Positions 53,036 through 62,340 are shown, counted from the first letter of the stretch. The stretch: 64,000 bases of DNA from JBCCCJ01 sp039029315 (GCA_039029315.1 JBCCGK010000056.1:1-64000); one strand, 5' to 3'. Translations and numbers: made by a program. Notes: generated by a model not told the origin, from the sequence alone.

Positions 53036-53629
53036 ATGAGAATTCCATTGATTCTTCCATCATTATTCATTGGCATGCTTCTCCAATGTTGTGCCCAACC
53101 TATTCCGAATCTGGAAAACCAAATTGGCGCAGCTGTTCTGGCAGCACCTGAAGAACATCGAGCCGATGCGACTGTCCTGGGCTATGATGCCGCGGGGAAT
53201 ATCCTTACGCTGAGGGAAGGAACCAACAACTTTATCTGTTTGGCAGATAATCCAAATTTGGAAGGCTTCAACGTTGCTTGTTATCACAAGAATCTCGAGC
53301 CCTTTATGGCGCGGGGTCGGGCATTGAAAGCTGAAGGAAAAAGTGGAGGCGAGATTTTTGAAATCCGGGAAAAAGAAGCAAAGGAAGGGACCCTCAACAT
53401 GCCTGAGCAGGCGGCTACTCTCTATGTGTATTCCGGGAAGGATGCTCAATATGATCCTGAGACCGGAGAAGCGGCAGGGGCCAACTTGCGCTATGTGGTA
53501 TACATTCCCTGGGCTACTCCTGAGACTTCTGGCCTGCCTCTCAAACCGCAGGTTCCAGGTGGGCCGTGGATCATGGACCCAGGCACGCATAGAGCGCACA
53601 TCATGATTTCCCCTCCTCCTAAAAAATAA
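53036..53629 (+). CDS. Secreted protein of unknown function
   Basis: 197 residues from ATG at 53036; an upstream start would add about 33 residues, but MRIPLILPSLFIGMLLQCCAQ is a clean signal with an LQCC lipobox-like motif, suggesting a lipoprotein or secreted protein. The body (ADATVLGYDAAGNILTLREG, YVVYIPWATPETSGLPLKPQ) matches a family of uncharacterised proteins in Bacteroidota and alphaproteobacteria. The stop codon TAA (53627-53629) meets the left end of element A. Role unknown. Confidence 0.75.
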   Translation: MRIPLILPSLFIGMLLQCCAQPIPNLENQIGAAVLAAPEEHRADATVLGYDAAGNILTLREGTNNFICLADNPNLEGFNVACYHKNLEPFMARGRALKAEGKSGGEIFEIREKEAKEGTLNMPEQAATLYVYSGKDAQYDPETGEAAGANLRYVVYIPWATPETSGLPLKPQVPGGPWIMDPGTHRAHIMISPPPKK

Positions 53630-53829
53630 GAGACTGTTTGAAAATCTGTCACTTATTTTTTGTATGCGTCTTTTTTTCTCATTCTGCGGCTTTTTTTGAG
53701 AAAAAAATACGCGATAAAAATTCTCAGCACAGATTCCTAAACAGTCTCAAAGACAAAAACGATCCAAAGGGGAGAAGGTTGACTCAACCTGCTCCCCCTC
53801 TTTGTGCTCAATTTTTTCAAACAGTCTCT
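53629..53829. repeat. Family A element, copy 3 (composite, fills the intergenic gap)
   Basis: Left terminus AGAGACTGTTTG at 53629; an inner CAGTCTC at about 53742-53748 ends a 120-bp version lacking the palindromic core; a further terminus CAAACAGTCTCT ends at 53829. The 201 bases lie exactly between the stop of the gene at 53036 (TAA ending 53629) and the stop of the gene at 54538 (TAG, 53828-53830), overlapping both. Confidence 0.8.
53769..53797. terminator. Bidirectional terminator-like hairpin inside element A copy 3
   Basis: GGGGAGAAGGTTG (53769-53781) pairs with CAACCTGCTCCCC (53785-53797), with one mismatch and a 3-base loop. CTCTTTGTGCTCAATTTTTT follows on the plus strand; on the minus strand TTTGGATCGTTTTTG follows. 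Confidence 0.75.
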
Positions 53830-54538
53830 AAAAGAATCCGTACTTTCTTGTGGCTACTTTGGGTCCCCAAATTTTGATATTGTCGATCATTCCGGTATCA
53901 TCGAATGATCCAAATCCCAGATAACCCGCACCAAAATGGGTATCTTTGGCTGTCATGATGGGGGTGTCCATGTCATCAAAAAATACGCGAATAACTCCTT
54001 CTGATACCTTCCGCTCAAGTCGGATGCTGTGCCATTGGCCAACTTCTCCCCAATCAATGCCATCAGTCGTCTTCTCAGCGATGGCGACTCTGGGTTCATC
54101 ATTCACCAAAAAGATATTGTGTGCATGAGGGTCAGCCTTTGTTGCCATGTGTACATAATAGAAATTGCTGGCATCTTTCATCCCAAAGAACAGACACATA
54201 TCTCTATGGCCATACTCTTTTCCGGTTTGAGCAAGCTTGACTTCCATCACAAAATCTTCGAACTGATGCGCTTTGATAAAAGCGATATTGCGTGGAGAAC
54301 GAACGGCGGGTTTGTATTGACTGGCTCCAAAGAGTTCCAGGGAATGATTGCCCTCCTTTTGCTGAATTCGCCAGGCAGAAGGATCTGTCATCTCAAAATC
54401 AGATACACTGGCCGCTTCTTCAAACGTGTGTTCAAAGAGCAACTGGTAGGTGTCAGGAATTGAGGAAGGAGCCTGAGCATTGCCATTTGGGCAGGCGTAC
54501 AGAATCAAAGAAAAGCAGAGGAGGAAAAATATACGCAT
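53828..54538 (-). CDS. Lipoprotein with LamG/DUF1080-like jelly roll
   Basis: 236 residues from ATG at 54538 (MRIFFLLCFSLILYACPNG; LYAC lipobox). The body is a concanavalin-A-like sandwich as in DUF1080/3-keto-disaccharide hydrolase relatives: YQLLFEHTFEEA, FVMEVKLAQTGKEYGHRDMCLFFG, WHSIRLERKVSEGVIRVFFDD and GYLGFGSFDDTGMIDNIKIWGP. Such proteins bind or cleave carbohydrates. The stop codon TAG (53828-53830) overlaps the right terminus of element A copy 3. Confidence 0.8.
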   Translation of the reverse strand: MRIFFLLCFSLILYACPNGNAQAPSSIPDTYQLLFEHTFEEAASVSDFEMTDPSAWRIQQKEGNHSLELFGASQYKPAVRSPRNIAFIKAHQFEDFVMEVKLAQTGKEYGHRDMCLFFGMKDASNFYYVHMATKADPHAHNIFLVNDEPRVAIAEKTTDGIDWGEVGQWHSIRLERKVSEGVIRVFFDDMDTPIMTAKDTHFGAGYLGFGSFDDTGMIDNIKIWGPKVATRKYGFF

Positions 54539-54654
54539 AATCGACTGTAAATAAGTAAGTGGGTAGACAAATTTAAATATAAAAAAATCTGACAACTCGC
54601 TGTCTGACAGCCCATTCAATATTCATAATTCTTCATTCAAAATTGTCTCCCTCC

Positions 54655-54788
54655 TTAGATGGACAATATTAGTTTTGATTTTGGGTATAAAGGAAATAGG
54701 GGATATACTGGCTTTATTGGTAAGAGTTCTCCCTTTTTTTCCCTATGCCCCCTATATCCCTCACAAATACATGTGCCCCCTTCCTTAG
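54655..54788. repeat. Family B element, copy 2
   Basis: About 134 bases from TTAGATGGACAATATTA to CCCCCTTCCTTAG. It matches 18268-18404 and the inverse of 62202-62340. A related terminus-like AAGTAAGTGGGTAGACAA occurs upstream at about 54553. Confidence 0.85.
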
Positions 54789-54904
54789 AAATGGCTAATT
54801 GGATCTGAAAATTGAGGATTCAAGCGCAGGATTCCAAAGATTTCCATTGATGAGAAAAGCATTCCCTACGTCTATTGGAATCAAGTACCTCAAGCATTTA
54901 CAAA

Positions 54905-56026
54905 ATGAAAATAGATTCACTGACAGTTCGGCGTTTGCAAATCCCATTAAAAACAACCTTCTCTCAGGCAAACAACAGTACGTCTTTGTCTGATTCGATG
55001 ATTGCAGCTGTGACAACCACCTCAGGCATCTGGGGATATGGAGAATCTTGCCCGCGTCCTTATGTAACAGGAGAAGATCCTGCAAGTGTCATCGAAGACA
55101 TTCGCAAGATCCAGCCGGCTCTGATGAATCAGACTTTTGAAGGGCTTGAGGACATTCAGCGATTGCTACAGGAGGAGTTTGGCCGTCTGATCCGGCCTGC
55201 AGCGCTTTGTACCATCGAATTGGCGCTCCTGGATGCCTGGGCTAAAACCCATCAGCAATCGGTATTGGAGATGTTGGGTGGAGCCTACCGAGAGCACTAC
55301 CAATACTGTGCAGTCCTGCCTATGGCTTCCCTTTCGACCGCCCAACAATTACTTCGGCGCTTTCGGCATATTGGATTCAAGGAAATTAAATTAAAGATCA
55401 ATGAGGACTTGTCCCTGACCCAACAGAAGATTGCGTTGGTCAAAGAGGTGATGGGTTCCTCTACACGGATTCGGTTGGATGTAAATTGCGCCTGGGATTT
55501 GGCAACAGCAAAAGCGCAAATCCCGAGCTTGCTTGAAGCAGGTGTGACAAATTTTGAACAAATATTTGAAGCAACTCAATTGGATCAATTCAAAGAGATT
55601 ACGCAGGAATTCGGAAAGGATGCCCAAATTGCTGTCGACGAAGGCTTGAATGGGCCTGAAAGCGCACAACGATTGATCGACGAGGGGATTGGCAATCAGT
55701 TTAATCTCAAAATCTCAAAGCATGGCGGAATTCTGGCAACCCTTGACATTTGTCAGCGTGCCAGAAGGCATGGAGTTGGGTATCAACTCGGAGCGCATTT
55801 TGGCGAAACCAGCCTCCTTAGCTCTGCGGGCATCATCATTGCTTCTCTTGTGGAAGATCTTAGTTCTCTTGAGGGAGCTTTTGGAACCCACCTGTTGGAA
55901 TATGACATTAGCACAACTCCCTTACAATTCGGGAAAGGTGGGGCGATCAGAGATGTGTCGGATCAGCTCGCCCCTTACGGATTGGGCATTCAATTGAGCG
56001 AATCCCTCAACAGTTCCATTTCCTGA
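54905..56026 (+). CDS. Enolase superfamily enzyme, MLE/epimerase type
   Basis: 373 residues from ATG at 54905. N-terminal capping domain (1-125, MKIDSLTVRRLQIPLKTTFS, WGYGESCPRPYVTGE) and a TIM barrel with the KxK motif (IKLKIN, acid/base lysine), metal ligands in RLDVNCAWD, FEQIFEAT and VDEGL, and the second lysine in NLKISKHGG. The pattern fits muconate-lactonising/dipeptide epimerase-type members; L-Ala-D/L-Glu epimerase is one possibility but cannot be told apart from related racemases by sequence alone. Gene end overlaps the convergent small gene by 37 bases. Confidence 0.9.
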   Translation: MKIDSLTVRRLQIPLKTTFSQANNSTSLSDSMIAAVTTTSGIWGYGESCPRPYVTGEDPASVIEDIRKIQPALMNQTFEGLEDIQRLLQEEFGRLIRPAALCTIELALLDAWAKTHQQSVLEMLGGAYREHYQYCAVLPMASLSTAQQLLRRFRHIGFKEIKLKINEDLSLTQQKIALVKEVMGSSTRIRLDVNCAWDLATAKAQIPSLLEAGVTNFEQIFEATQLDQFKEITQEFGKDAQIAVDEGLNGPESAQRLIDEGIGNQFNLKISKHGGILATLDICQRARRHGVGYQLGAHFGETSLLSSAGIIIASLVEDLSSLEGAFGTHLLEYDISTTPLQFGKGGAIRDVSDQLAPYGLGIQLSESLNSSIS

Positions 56027-56256
56027 GCTACGCCGAATCTCACCAATGTATGGATTTGATTTCGAAGCTGCTTATTCTGGATTTCCAGGATCTGGATCTC
56101 TTGTTTGTATCTGTGTTCCTGTATACTTTCCCATAGTACCTCAAAGGCTACAAGCATAGTAAGGAGGGAAAACAATAGAATACGCTTTCGCAAAGGGGAA
56201 AGAGAATTGATCCACAGTTCTATTGTTAGGAGGGGCTTATGAAACCATATGAACAT
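55990..56256 (-). CDS. Possible small membrane protein with coiled coil
   Basis: 88 residues. A membrane segment (25-42, RILLFSLLTMLVAFEVLW) is followed by a coiled coil (YKQEIQILEIQNKQLRNQI), a layout like FtsB/DivIC proteins but without clear family identity. It overlaps the 3' end of the epimerase gene by 37 bases on the opposite strand. It may be a chance frame. Confidence 0.4.
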   Translation of the reverse strand: MFIWFHKPLLTIELWINSLSPLRKRILLFSLLTMLVAFEVLWESIQEHRYKQEIQILEIQNKQLRNQIHTLVRFGVAQEMELLRDSLN

Positions 56257-56292
56257 AGCATGTATATTTTCGGGAGTGGTTGATGGAGGCTA

Positions 56293-56455
56293 AGAGACTG
56301 TTTGGAAATCTGTGCTGAGAATTTTTAGGGTGTATTTTTTTCTCAGACAAGGCTCTTTTTTGTTCTCATAGTGGTGCTATGAGAACAAAAAAAGCTGTAG
56401 GATGAGGAAAAAAGACGCATACAAAAAATAAGTGATAGATGTTCAAACAGTCTCT
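56293..56455. repeat. Family A palindromic element, copy 4
   Basis: 163 bp, AGAGACTGTTTGGAAATCT to AGATGTTCAAACAGTCTCT. The centre is GTTCTCATAG-TGGTG-CTATGAGAAC in T/A-rich flanks, so a hairpin covers almost the whole element. CTAAG borders each side. Inverted relative to copies 1-3. Confidence 0.92.
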
Positions 56456-56818
56456 AAGCACAAGGTTTTTCCTGAATGAAAAAAGAATCCTCTGACGAAT
56501 GGTCCATAGATCAAGGTATTGGGAGCTATCTGAGAAGTATCTGGTAATACCAAGCAGAAATCTGCAACAGATCCCATCAAGTGTAACGATTCCAGACGCG
56601 AACAATCCCTTCCATTGAGCAAGAGGGGCCATGCAGGGGGGAGGGATGAATCGTCTATTCCCCAAGCTTTATCCTAAGCAATCCCAAAGGATGATGAGAG
56701 AGAGGAGGTCCGTACCCGCTTATCCTGCCATTTGGTTGAGATACCACAAGGATCTTGCTCAATACTTCCTCACACTTTCCCGTTTTGGTTATCTGATACA
56801 ATTTGCAGGAAGAAATTT
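56456..56818. other. Gene-free gap between two family A elements
   Basis: About 360 bases between copies 4 and 5. No convincing coding frame; the plus-strand frame at 56631 extends into copy 5 and lacks protein-like features. No other repeat was recognised. Confidence 0.45.
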
Positions 56819-56987
56819 AGAGACTGTTTGGAGATGGAGATCTGTCCTGAGAATGTTTATGGTGTGTTTTTTTCTTAGCCAAGGCCCTTTTTTGTTCTCA
56901 TAGTGGGGCTATGAAAACAAAAAAAGCCGCAGAATGAGGAAAAGAGACGGATACAAAAAATAAGCGATAGATGTTCAAACAGTCTCT
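56819..56987. repeat. Family A palindromic element, copy 5
   Basis: 169 bp, AGAGACTGTTTGGAGATG to TTCAAACAGTCTCT, same orientation as copy 4 and clearly related, with the central CTCATAG-N5-CTATGA. It ends 81 bases before the kinase gene at 57069. Confidence 0.92.
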
Positions 56988-57068
56988 AAGATAGAATGCT
57001 TGATTTTTTGAATCTTCAAAGTATTTCAGTTTTTTACTTTCTAATGATGACAATTCCTCAGTTATCGA

Positions 57069-59135
57069 ATGCCTCCTAACTCCTCATATTCTGTTGTTTG
57101 GTATACACATGTTTGCCATGTCGCAATGATCTGTCTGATCTGTGTTGGCGGGATGAATTGTGGCTTATTTGAGTCTTCGAAGTTCGAGCCATGGCCGATA
57201 GATAAGGTGAGGCCAGATGATTTGGAAAAATATCAGGATTCTGAGAAATATCTCGCCTCATTCAGCAAACTGAGGCCGCAGCAACAGATTGACAGCCTGC
57301 TCGTCCTGACTGACCTTCTCAAGAGTCAGGATGAAGATCGCGCCATGATTTATGCTCAGAAAGCAAATGAAGTGGCAGTTGTCCACCGAAAACCACTCTC
57401 TCAGGCGATCAGTTTGTATTACATTTCCTTGTTCAAAGCAGGGCAGGATATGTATGGAGAAGGAATCGAAGATGCGATTGTGGATGGAGAGATCGGCCTG
57501 AAACAGTTTCAAAAATCTGATAAGCTGGATTGGCAAATCCGTACCCACCGTCTGATCAGTGAGTTGTTTCTGAAGCGGGGGAGCAGTGATGCGCGATTTT
57601 TTGATTCTGCCAAGGTACATCTGGAGAAAGGAAAAATCCTGCTTCGATCCGAAAAAATCAGCGGACAAGACTCATTGGTGTTGTTGGCAGAAATTCTGCA
57701 TGAACAATTATTTCATGCTCTCAGGACAGATACCACTGATATTTTGACGATTTATCAAGAATGCCTGACGCTGCATCAGCTGACTGGCAATCGAGACGCC
57801 TTGGCGAGATTGCAGCAGATGCTTGGATTGTACTTTGAGTCAAAAAAGGATTATGATCGCGCAGAGTTGTTGTATCGAAAGGGTTTGACCTATGCGATTG
57901 AGTCCAAGGACAATCATCTGTTGCCTGATGCCTACCTGCGCCTGGGCAATGTGTTGATCAAGCAATTCAGGCGCTCCAATGAGGATCAGAAATTTGAAGA
58001 AGGCCTTAAAAGATTGTACCAATGCCTGAACCATCAAAAAGAAAACAAATATTCCACAGAAGGCGCAATCGGAAGAGCTTTTCAGATTCGTGCCAATAAT
58101 CGAGGAGAGTTGAACTATTATGATTCTGCCTTGGTCCATTATCAGGCAGCCATCCTTTCTGCGGGACAGGAAGGCTCATTTGCCGTGATGAAGGCGAATG
58201 TTACGAATGTTCTCCGATTATGTCCCTACCTGTCAAGTCTGCAATACAAAAGTTGCGAAGACATTTTGGGAATCGAGCCCAATGCCTTTATCAATCAGAA
58301 CTATGATCGGATCCTGAAAGGGGTCACCCAAAATCTGGAGAAAGCCAACCTTCGGATACAAGAAAGAGAACGAGAAGAAATAGAAACCATCTCATTTAAC
58401 AAAAGGCGGGATCAGTGGTTGATCAGTGGAGGAGTACTGGTGCTGACAGGACTGATCTTCTTGCTGTTGCTACAGCAGTCCCAAAAGCGGAGATTGACGG
58501 CCCAAATGGAATCACTTCGGGCACAAATCAACCCTCACTTTATTTCTAATAGCCTGAATGCCATTGAGAGCCTTGTCAATATGGGGAAAAATGAGGCCGC
58601 CTCTAAATACCTGATTCACTTTTCGAGACTTTCGAGAAGAATCCTGAACAGTTCCCGAACACCTTTTGTTCCTTTGTCGGACGAAATCAAAACCTTGCAG
58701 CACTTTCTGGCCCTGGAACAATTGAGATTTAGAGATAAGCTACAAGTGCAGATCAATGTTCAGGAGGACATTAAGCAGGATTGGGTGATCGTTCCTGCCA
58801 TGATCCTCCAGCCTTATTTGGAAAATGCTATCTGGCATGGCATCAAACCAAAAGTGGGAATTGGACAATTGGTGATAACCATTGAACAAATAGGGAATCA
58901 ATTGGTGTGTTCGGTAGAAGATGACGGAATTGGTCGAAAAAAATCCCGGGAACTACAAGCCGCAACCATTATGAAACGAAAATCTCTCGGCATGCAGATT
59001 ACCCAGGAAAGGCTTCGAATCAATAGCAAGCAAAAGAACACCACCATAGAAATCATCGATTTGGAGGATGCCGATGGCAATGCAAAAGGAACCAAAGTCA
59101 TTGTTCGCCTCCCATACAAAACCAAAAAAGGGTGA
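57069..59135 (+). CDS. LytS-type histidine kinase with TPR sensor
   Basis: 688 residues. A hydrophobic N-terminal segment (14-30) for export, a helical TPR-rich sensor (about 45-430, AEILHEQLFHALRTDTTD, YRKGLTYAIESKDNHLLPDAYLRLG), a second membrane segment (447-465, LISGGVLVLTGLIFLLLL) and a cytoplasmic His_kinase/HATPase region with H490 (NPHFISNSLNA) and AMILQPYLENAIWHG. The TPRs are expected in the periplasm. The LytTR response regulator gene follows after 3 bases, and the caspase-family gene after that. Confidence 0.93.
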   Translation: MPPNSSYSVVWYTHVCHVAMICLICVGGMNCGLFESSKFEPWPIDKVRPDDLEKYQDSEKYLASFSKLRPQQQIDSLLVLTDLLKSQDEDRAMIYAQKANEVAVVHRKPLSQAISLYYISLFKAGQDMYGEGIEDAIVDGEIGLKQFQKSDKLDWQIRTHRLISELFLKRGSSDARFFDSAKVHLEKGKILLRSEKISGQDSLVLLAEILHEQLFHALRTDTTDILTIYQECLTLHQLTGNRDALARLQQMLGLYFESKKDYDRAELLYRKGLTYAIESKDNHLLPDAYLRLGNVLIKQFRRSNEDQKFEEGLKRLYQCLNHQKENKYSTEGAIGRAFQIRANNRGELNYYDSALVHYQAAILSAGQEGSFAVMKANVTNVLRLCPYLSSLQYKSCEDILGIEPNAFINQNYDRILKGVTQNLEKANLRIQEREREEIETISFNKRRDQWLISGGVLVLTGLIFLLLLQQSQKRRLTAQMESLRAQINPHFISNSLNAIESLVNMGKNEAASKYLIHFSRLSRRILNSSRTPFVPLSDEIKTLQHFLALEQLRFRDKLQVQINVQEDIKQDWVIVPAMILQPYLENAIWHGIKPKVGIGQLVITIEQIGNQLVCSVEDDGIGRKKSRELQAATIMKRKSLGMQITQERLRINSKQKNTTIEIIDLEDADGNAKGTKVIVRLPYKTKKG

Positions 59136-59138
59136 CTT

Positions 59139-59891
59139 ATGCACAGCTTACGCGCTATCATTGTTGAAGATGAACCCTCAGGTCTTGAAAATCTGAGATG
59201 GAAGTTGACATCGAATTGTCCCGAGATTGAAATCGTTGCAGAATGTCCAAGCGGAGCAGAAGCCATCAAAGCGATCAAGCGACACCTGCCGGATATCTTG
59301 TTTCTCGATATCATGCTGGGAGATATGAGCGGTTTTGATGTGTTGAAAGAAATCAAACATCCTTCATTCGATGTGATTTTCACTACCAGTTATGATGACT
59401 TTGCCATCGAAGCGATTAAGAACAGGGCTATTGACTACTTGTTGAAACCGATTGAGATCGAAGAATTGATGGAGTCAGTCGCGCGTGTCAGAGCCAAACG
59501 AATGCAGTATGCAGCAGCACCAAGCGCAAGCGCTCAATCCTCCAATGTCCGATCGATGAAAATGGGATTTCCGATTTCGACTGGACAAATGTTTATCAAT
59601 ACCAAAGACATCATCTATGCCAGTGCAGATGACAATGTCTGCATTCTCACTCTGGCACAAGATCAGGAAGAAGTCCGCTTGAGCAAATCCCTGGGATGGG
59701 TAGAGGCAAAATTGGAAGCGTATGGATTTTGTCGAATTCATCATTCCTACCTCATCAATCTCAGCCAAATGAAAGAATACATTCGCAATGATGGGGGATA
59801 TGTCGTCATGAATGACGGCAAGGGTTTCAGCATATCTCGCAGAAGGAAAGACGATTTCCTCACGGCCTTAACAAAATGGAATATTCAGTAG
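59139..59891 (+). CDS. LytTR family response regulator
   Basis: 250 residues. Receiver 1-118 with D57 (PDILFLDIMLGDMSGFDVLK) and LLKPIE; LytTR domain at about 140-245 (FINTKDIIYASADDNVCIL ... FCRIHHSYLINLSQM). Starts 3 bases after the kinase stop. It is a likely regulator of the caspase gene 117 bases downstream, on position only. Confidence 0.94.
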   Translation: MHSLRAIIVEDEPSGLENLRWKLTSNCPEIEIVAECPSGAEAIKAIKRHLPDILFLDIMLGDMSGFDVLKEIKHPSFDVIFTTSYDDFAIEAIKNRAIDYLLKPIEIEELMESVARVRAKRMQYAAAPSASAQSSNVRSMKMGFPISTGQMFINTKDIIYASADDNVCILTLAQDQEEVRLSKSLGWVEAKLEAYGFCRIHHSYLINLSQMKEYIRNDGGYVVMNDGKGFSISRRRKDDFLTALTKWNIQ

Positions 59892-59893
59892 GT

Positions 59894-59941
59894 GTTGACT
59901 TTTTGTCAACGCTTCATAGAATTGCAGATACGCATCTGCAA
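59894..59941 (+). promoter_or_regulatory. Two hairpins between the regulator and caspase genes
   Basis: GTTGAC-TTTTT-GTCAAC (59894-59910) begins right after the regulator stop; TTGCAGAT-ACGC-ATCTGCAA (59922-59941) follows. The second shares the GCAGAT/ATCTGC arms with the hairpin at 17098. No T run, so they may set a boundary or be regulatory. Confidence 0.45.
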
Positions 59942-60008
59942 GTAGGACAGTACACCCCACAATCATCAATAAATAACCCAGTCAAACTTATTATCAACCC
60001 AACCAATC

Positions 60009-62174
60009 ATGAAGTTTTTATCAACAGGAATCGCCCCCTTTTTAGCCATCAATCCACTTCAAAAGCTCGGATTAGCGCCCTTTCTCTATTCAGGTAGTGG
60101 TTCTGGCGGTGGCGGCGGAACCCCTCCACCCCCTCCTCCACCCCCAGACCCTGAAGAGCCAGATCCTATGCCTACGGGCATTCGTCCTGAAGATGAAGGT
60201 CGCCCTCGTCGATACTATGCCATGCTTGTCGGGATCAACAAATATCCTTCTCCAATCTCTGAATTAAGAGGCTGTGTCAAGGATTTGGACAGAATAGAAG
60301 GCTGGCTCCAATCCACTGTGTCTGATCCGGAGGCAGAAGGAGGAGACCCATTGAGAATTCTGCGCCTTCAGGATGAAGAGGCCACATATGAGAACATCAA
60401 GGCTGGCTTCAGAAATCACCTCAGACAAGCCAAAAAACAAGACGTTGTCTGGTTTCATTTTAGTGGTCATGGTGCAGAAGACTTTACGGCAGAAGAATTC
60501 AGACAGGAATTTGAACCAACGGGTAAGGACCAGACGCTCGTTTGTTTTCAGAGCAGTGAAGATCAGTCCCTTCACCTGGCAGACAAGGAATTGGCCGTGC
60601 TTTTGGACGAAGTCGCGAGATTGGATGATATGGGCCGACCCAAGGAATCCCCACATATAGTCGTAAGCCTGGATTGCTGCCACTCTGGTACCGGAACCCG
60701 GGATTTTGAAATGGATTTGGACCTGCGAACCAGACATGCAGACGTGCTGGGAATGGGAACGAGAGATCAGGCATTGGCAGCAAAGAAAGTCAGGTCTCTG
60801 GATTCCTATATGGATGGCTATTATGCCCGTCAGTGGAATGGAGGTTCGGGGCGCTTTCATGTACCCATCTCCAAGCATGTCCTGTTGGCAGCCTGCGAAA
60901 GTGTACAAACGGCTGGTGATTTGTCAAAAGGGGGGATATTTACCAATGGCTTGATCGAAGCATTGGAAGAATCTGAAGGAGAGATCAGCTATGCAGACCT
61001 GTTTTCCAAAACCCAGGCCTCAGTTTTCAAACTCCGCAAAGAACAGAATCCTCAATTTGAACCTGTCGCCAACTTTTATCCTTATACCAAATTTTTGGAT
61101 GGCACTCCTATGGGCTCTCCTGCCAGATACGAATTGGTATTTGAAGCTGGCCGTTGGATGATCAAGTGTGGTGCTATTCATGGCCTGCCAGTGAGTCCCG
61201 AATCCCCAACCAAAATCGAGATCTTCTCTAAAACCGAACAGGATTCAATGCTTGGATTGGCGACAGTTCACTCAACAGGCGCGCAAAAAAGTGCCATTCA
61301 GTTGACCAATGGATTGGTGCTGGATACAGATGAGTCCTATTTCGCAACCTTGGATTATCTGCCCGTCCCTAAGGTGGACTTGTGGCTACATGGAGACCAG
61401 ACCCACCTTCAATCCGTGAAAGAGAAGCTGAACACCTCCCTCTATGTGCAAGTGGTTGAAGCGGATGAAAAACCTGATTCTGCTCAAATTGAAGTGGAAG
61501 TGCGATCGACAGATTTCCTGCTGTGGGACCATAAACGCAAAAAAATGGTCTATCAAGGGACGATAGAGCCGGATACGGTGGCCGGGGAGATTTATGACAG
61601 CGCTGAAAAAATTGTGAAATGGGAGCGAAGCATTCGCCTGCACAACAAAAAGTCAGCCATCAGTCAGTGGGTAGACCTGAAACTGGATGTGATCAACAAG
61701 AGCAGATCGCTGACGCGCTATGAAGGAGACAAGGATGCAGCAGCAGATATTCACATCAGTGCTTCTGAAGCAGATTTTATTCCGGTTGAGGGAGGAATGG
61801 CTGCTGCTTTCTGGCCCAAATTGATTGTGAAAGAATCAAAACAGGATTTGTATTGTTATCTGTTTCATTTGCGGTCTGATTATCGCATCGAATCCTATGA
61901 GGGGCAAGTGAGCTTTCGGACAACCGAGCATATTGAGAAGTCAAACATTGAAATTCCCCTCTTGACCAACCCACAGGGATGGGGGCTTGAAGCTGGGGAG
62001 GACAGCACTTTTTCCTACTTCCAAGTATTGATTACAACAGAGGAATTGGACCACAACCAACTGGTACAAGCAGGGATAGGGTCAACCTTCAGGGACTTAA
62101 TCTTTGAATGGAAGCCCATGCAAGTGGAGAACGATTGGTGCACCAAATTGATCAAGGTAACCTTGACCCAATAG
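60009..62174 (+). CDS. Caspase family (C14) protease / orthocaspase
   Basis: 721 residues. N-terminal 1-30 is weakly hydrophobic (LSTGIAPFLAI), then a Gly- and Pro-rich linker with nine consecutive Pro (39-46 region), then the caspase p20-like fold: RYYAMLVGINKYP, catalytic H154 (WFHFSGHGAED) and Cys224 (VVSLDCCHSGTGT). A C-terminal part of about 350 residues is beta-rich and unlike known effector domains. Bacterial caspase homologues cleave after Arg, Lys or Asp and are linked to programmed death or immunity. It follows the LytS/LytTR pair, suggesting control by it. No toxin, gasdermin or NACHT partner is visible. Confidence 0.9.
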   Translation: MKFLSTGIAPFLAINPLQKLGLAPFLYSGSGSGGGGGTPPPPPPPPDPEEPDPMPTGIRPEDEGRPRRYYAMLVGINKYPSPISELRGCVKDLDRIEGWLQSTVSDPEAEGGDPLRILRLQDEEATYENIKAGFRNHLRQAKKQDVVWFHFSGHGAEDFTAEEFRQEFEPTGKDQTLVCFQSSEDQSLHLADKELAVLLDEVARLDDMGRPKESPHIVVSLDCCHSGTGTRDFEMDLDLRTRHADVLGMGTRDQALAAKKVRSLDSYMDGYYARQWNGGSGRFHVPISKHVLLAACESVQTAGDLSKGGIFTNGLIEALEESEGEISYADLFSKTQASVFKLRKEQNPQFEPVANFYPYTKFLDGTPMGSPARYELVFEAGRWMIKCGAIHGLPVSPESPTKIEIFSKTEQDSMLGLATVHSTGAQKSAIQLTNGLVLDTDESYFATLDYLPVPKVDLWLHGDQTHLQSVKEKLNTSLYVQVVEADEKPDSAQIEVEVRSTDFLLWDHKRKKMVYQGTIEPDTVAGEIYDSAEKIVKWERSIRLHNKKSAISQWVDLKLDVINKSRSLTRYEGDKDAAADIHISASEADFIPVEGGMAAAFWPKLIVKESKQDLYCYLFHLRSDYRIESYEGQVSFRTTEHIEKSNIEIPLLTNPQGWGLEAGEDSTFSYFQVLITTEELDHNQLVQAGIGSTFRDLIFEWKPMQVENDWCTKLIKVTLTQ

Positions 62175-62201
62175 GTCATCAAATATGGGAAAGAAGGAAT
62201 G

Positions 62202-62340
62202 TAAGTAAGGGGACACATGTATTTGTGAGGGAAATAGTGGGCATAGAGGAAATACGGGAGAAATCTTACCAATCAAGCCAGTATATCCCCTATTTCTCCT
62301 TATTCCCAAAATCAACCCTAATATTGTCCATCTACTTATT
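62202..62340. repeat. Family B element, copy 3 (inverted)
   Basis: TAAGTAAGGGGACACATGTATTTG at the left and CTAATATTGTCCATCTACTTATT at the right; inverse of 18268-18404. It directly abuts family D copy 2. Confidence 0.85.

Noticed and set aside
56631..56903. 90-residue plus-strand frame
   Set aside because: Its C-terminal half is family A element sequence and the composition is not protein-like.
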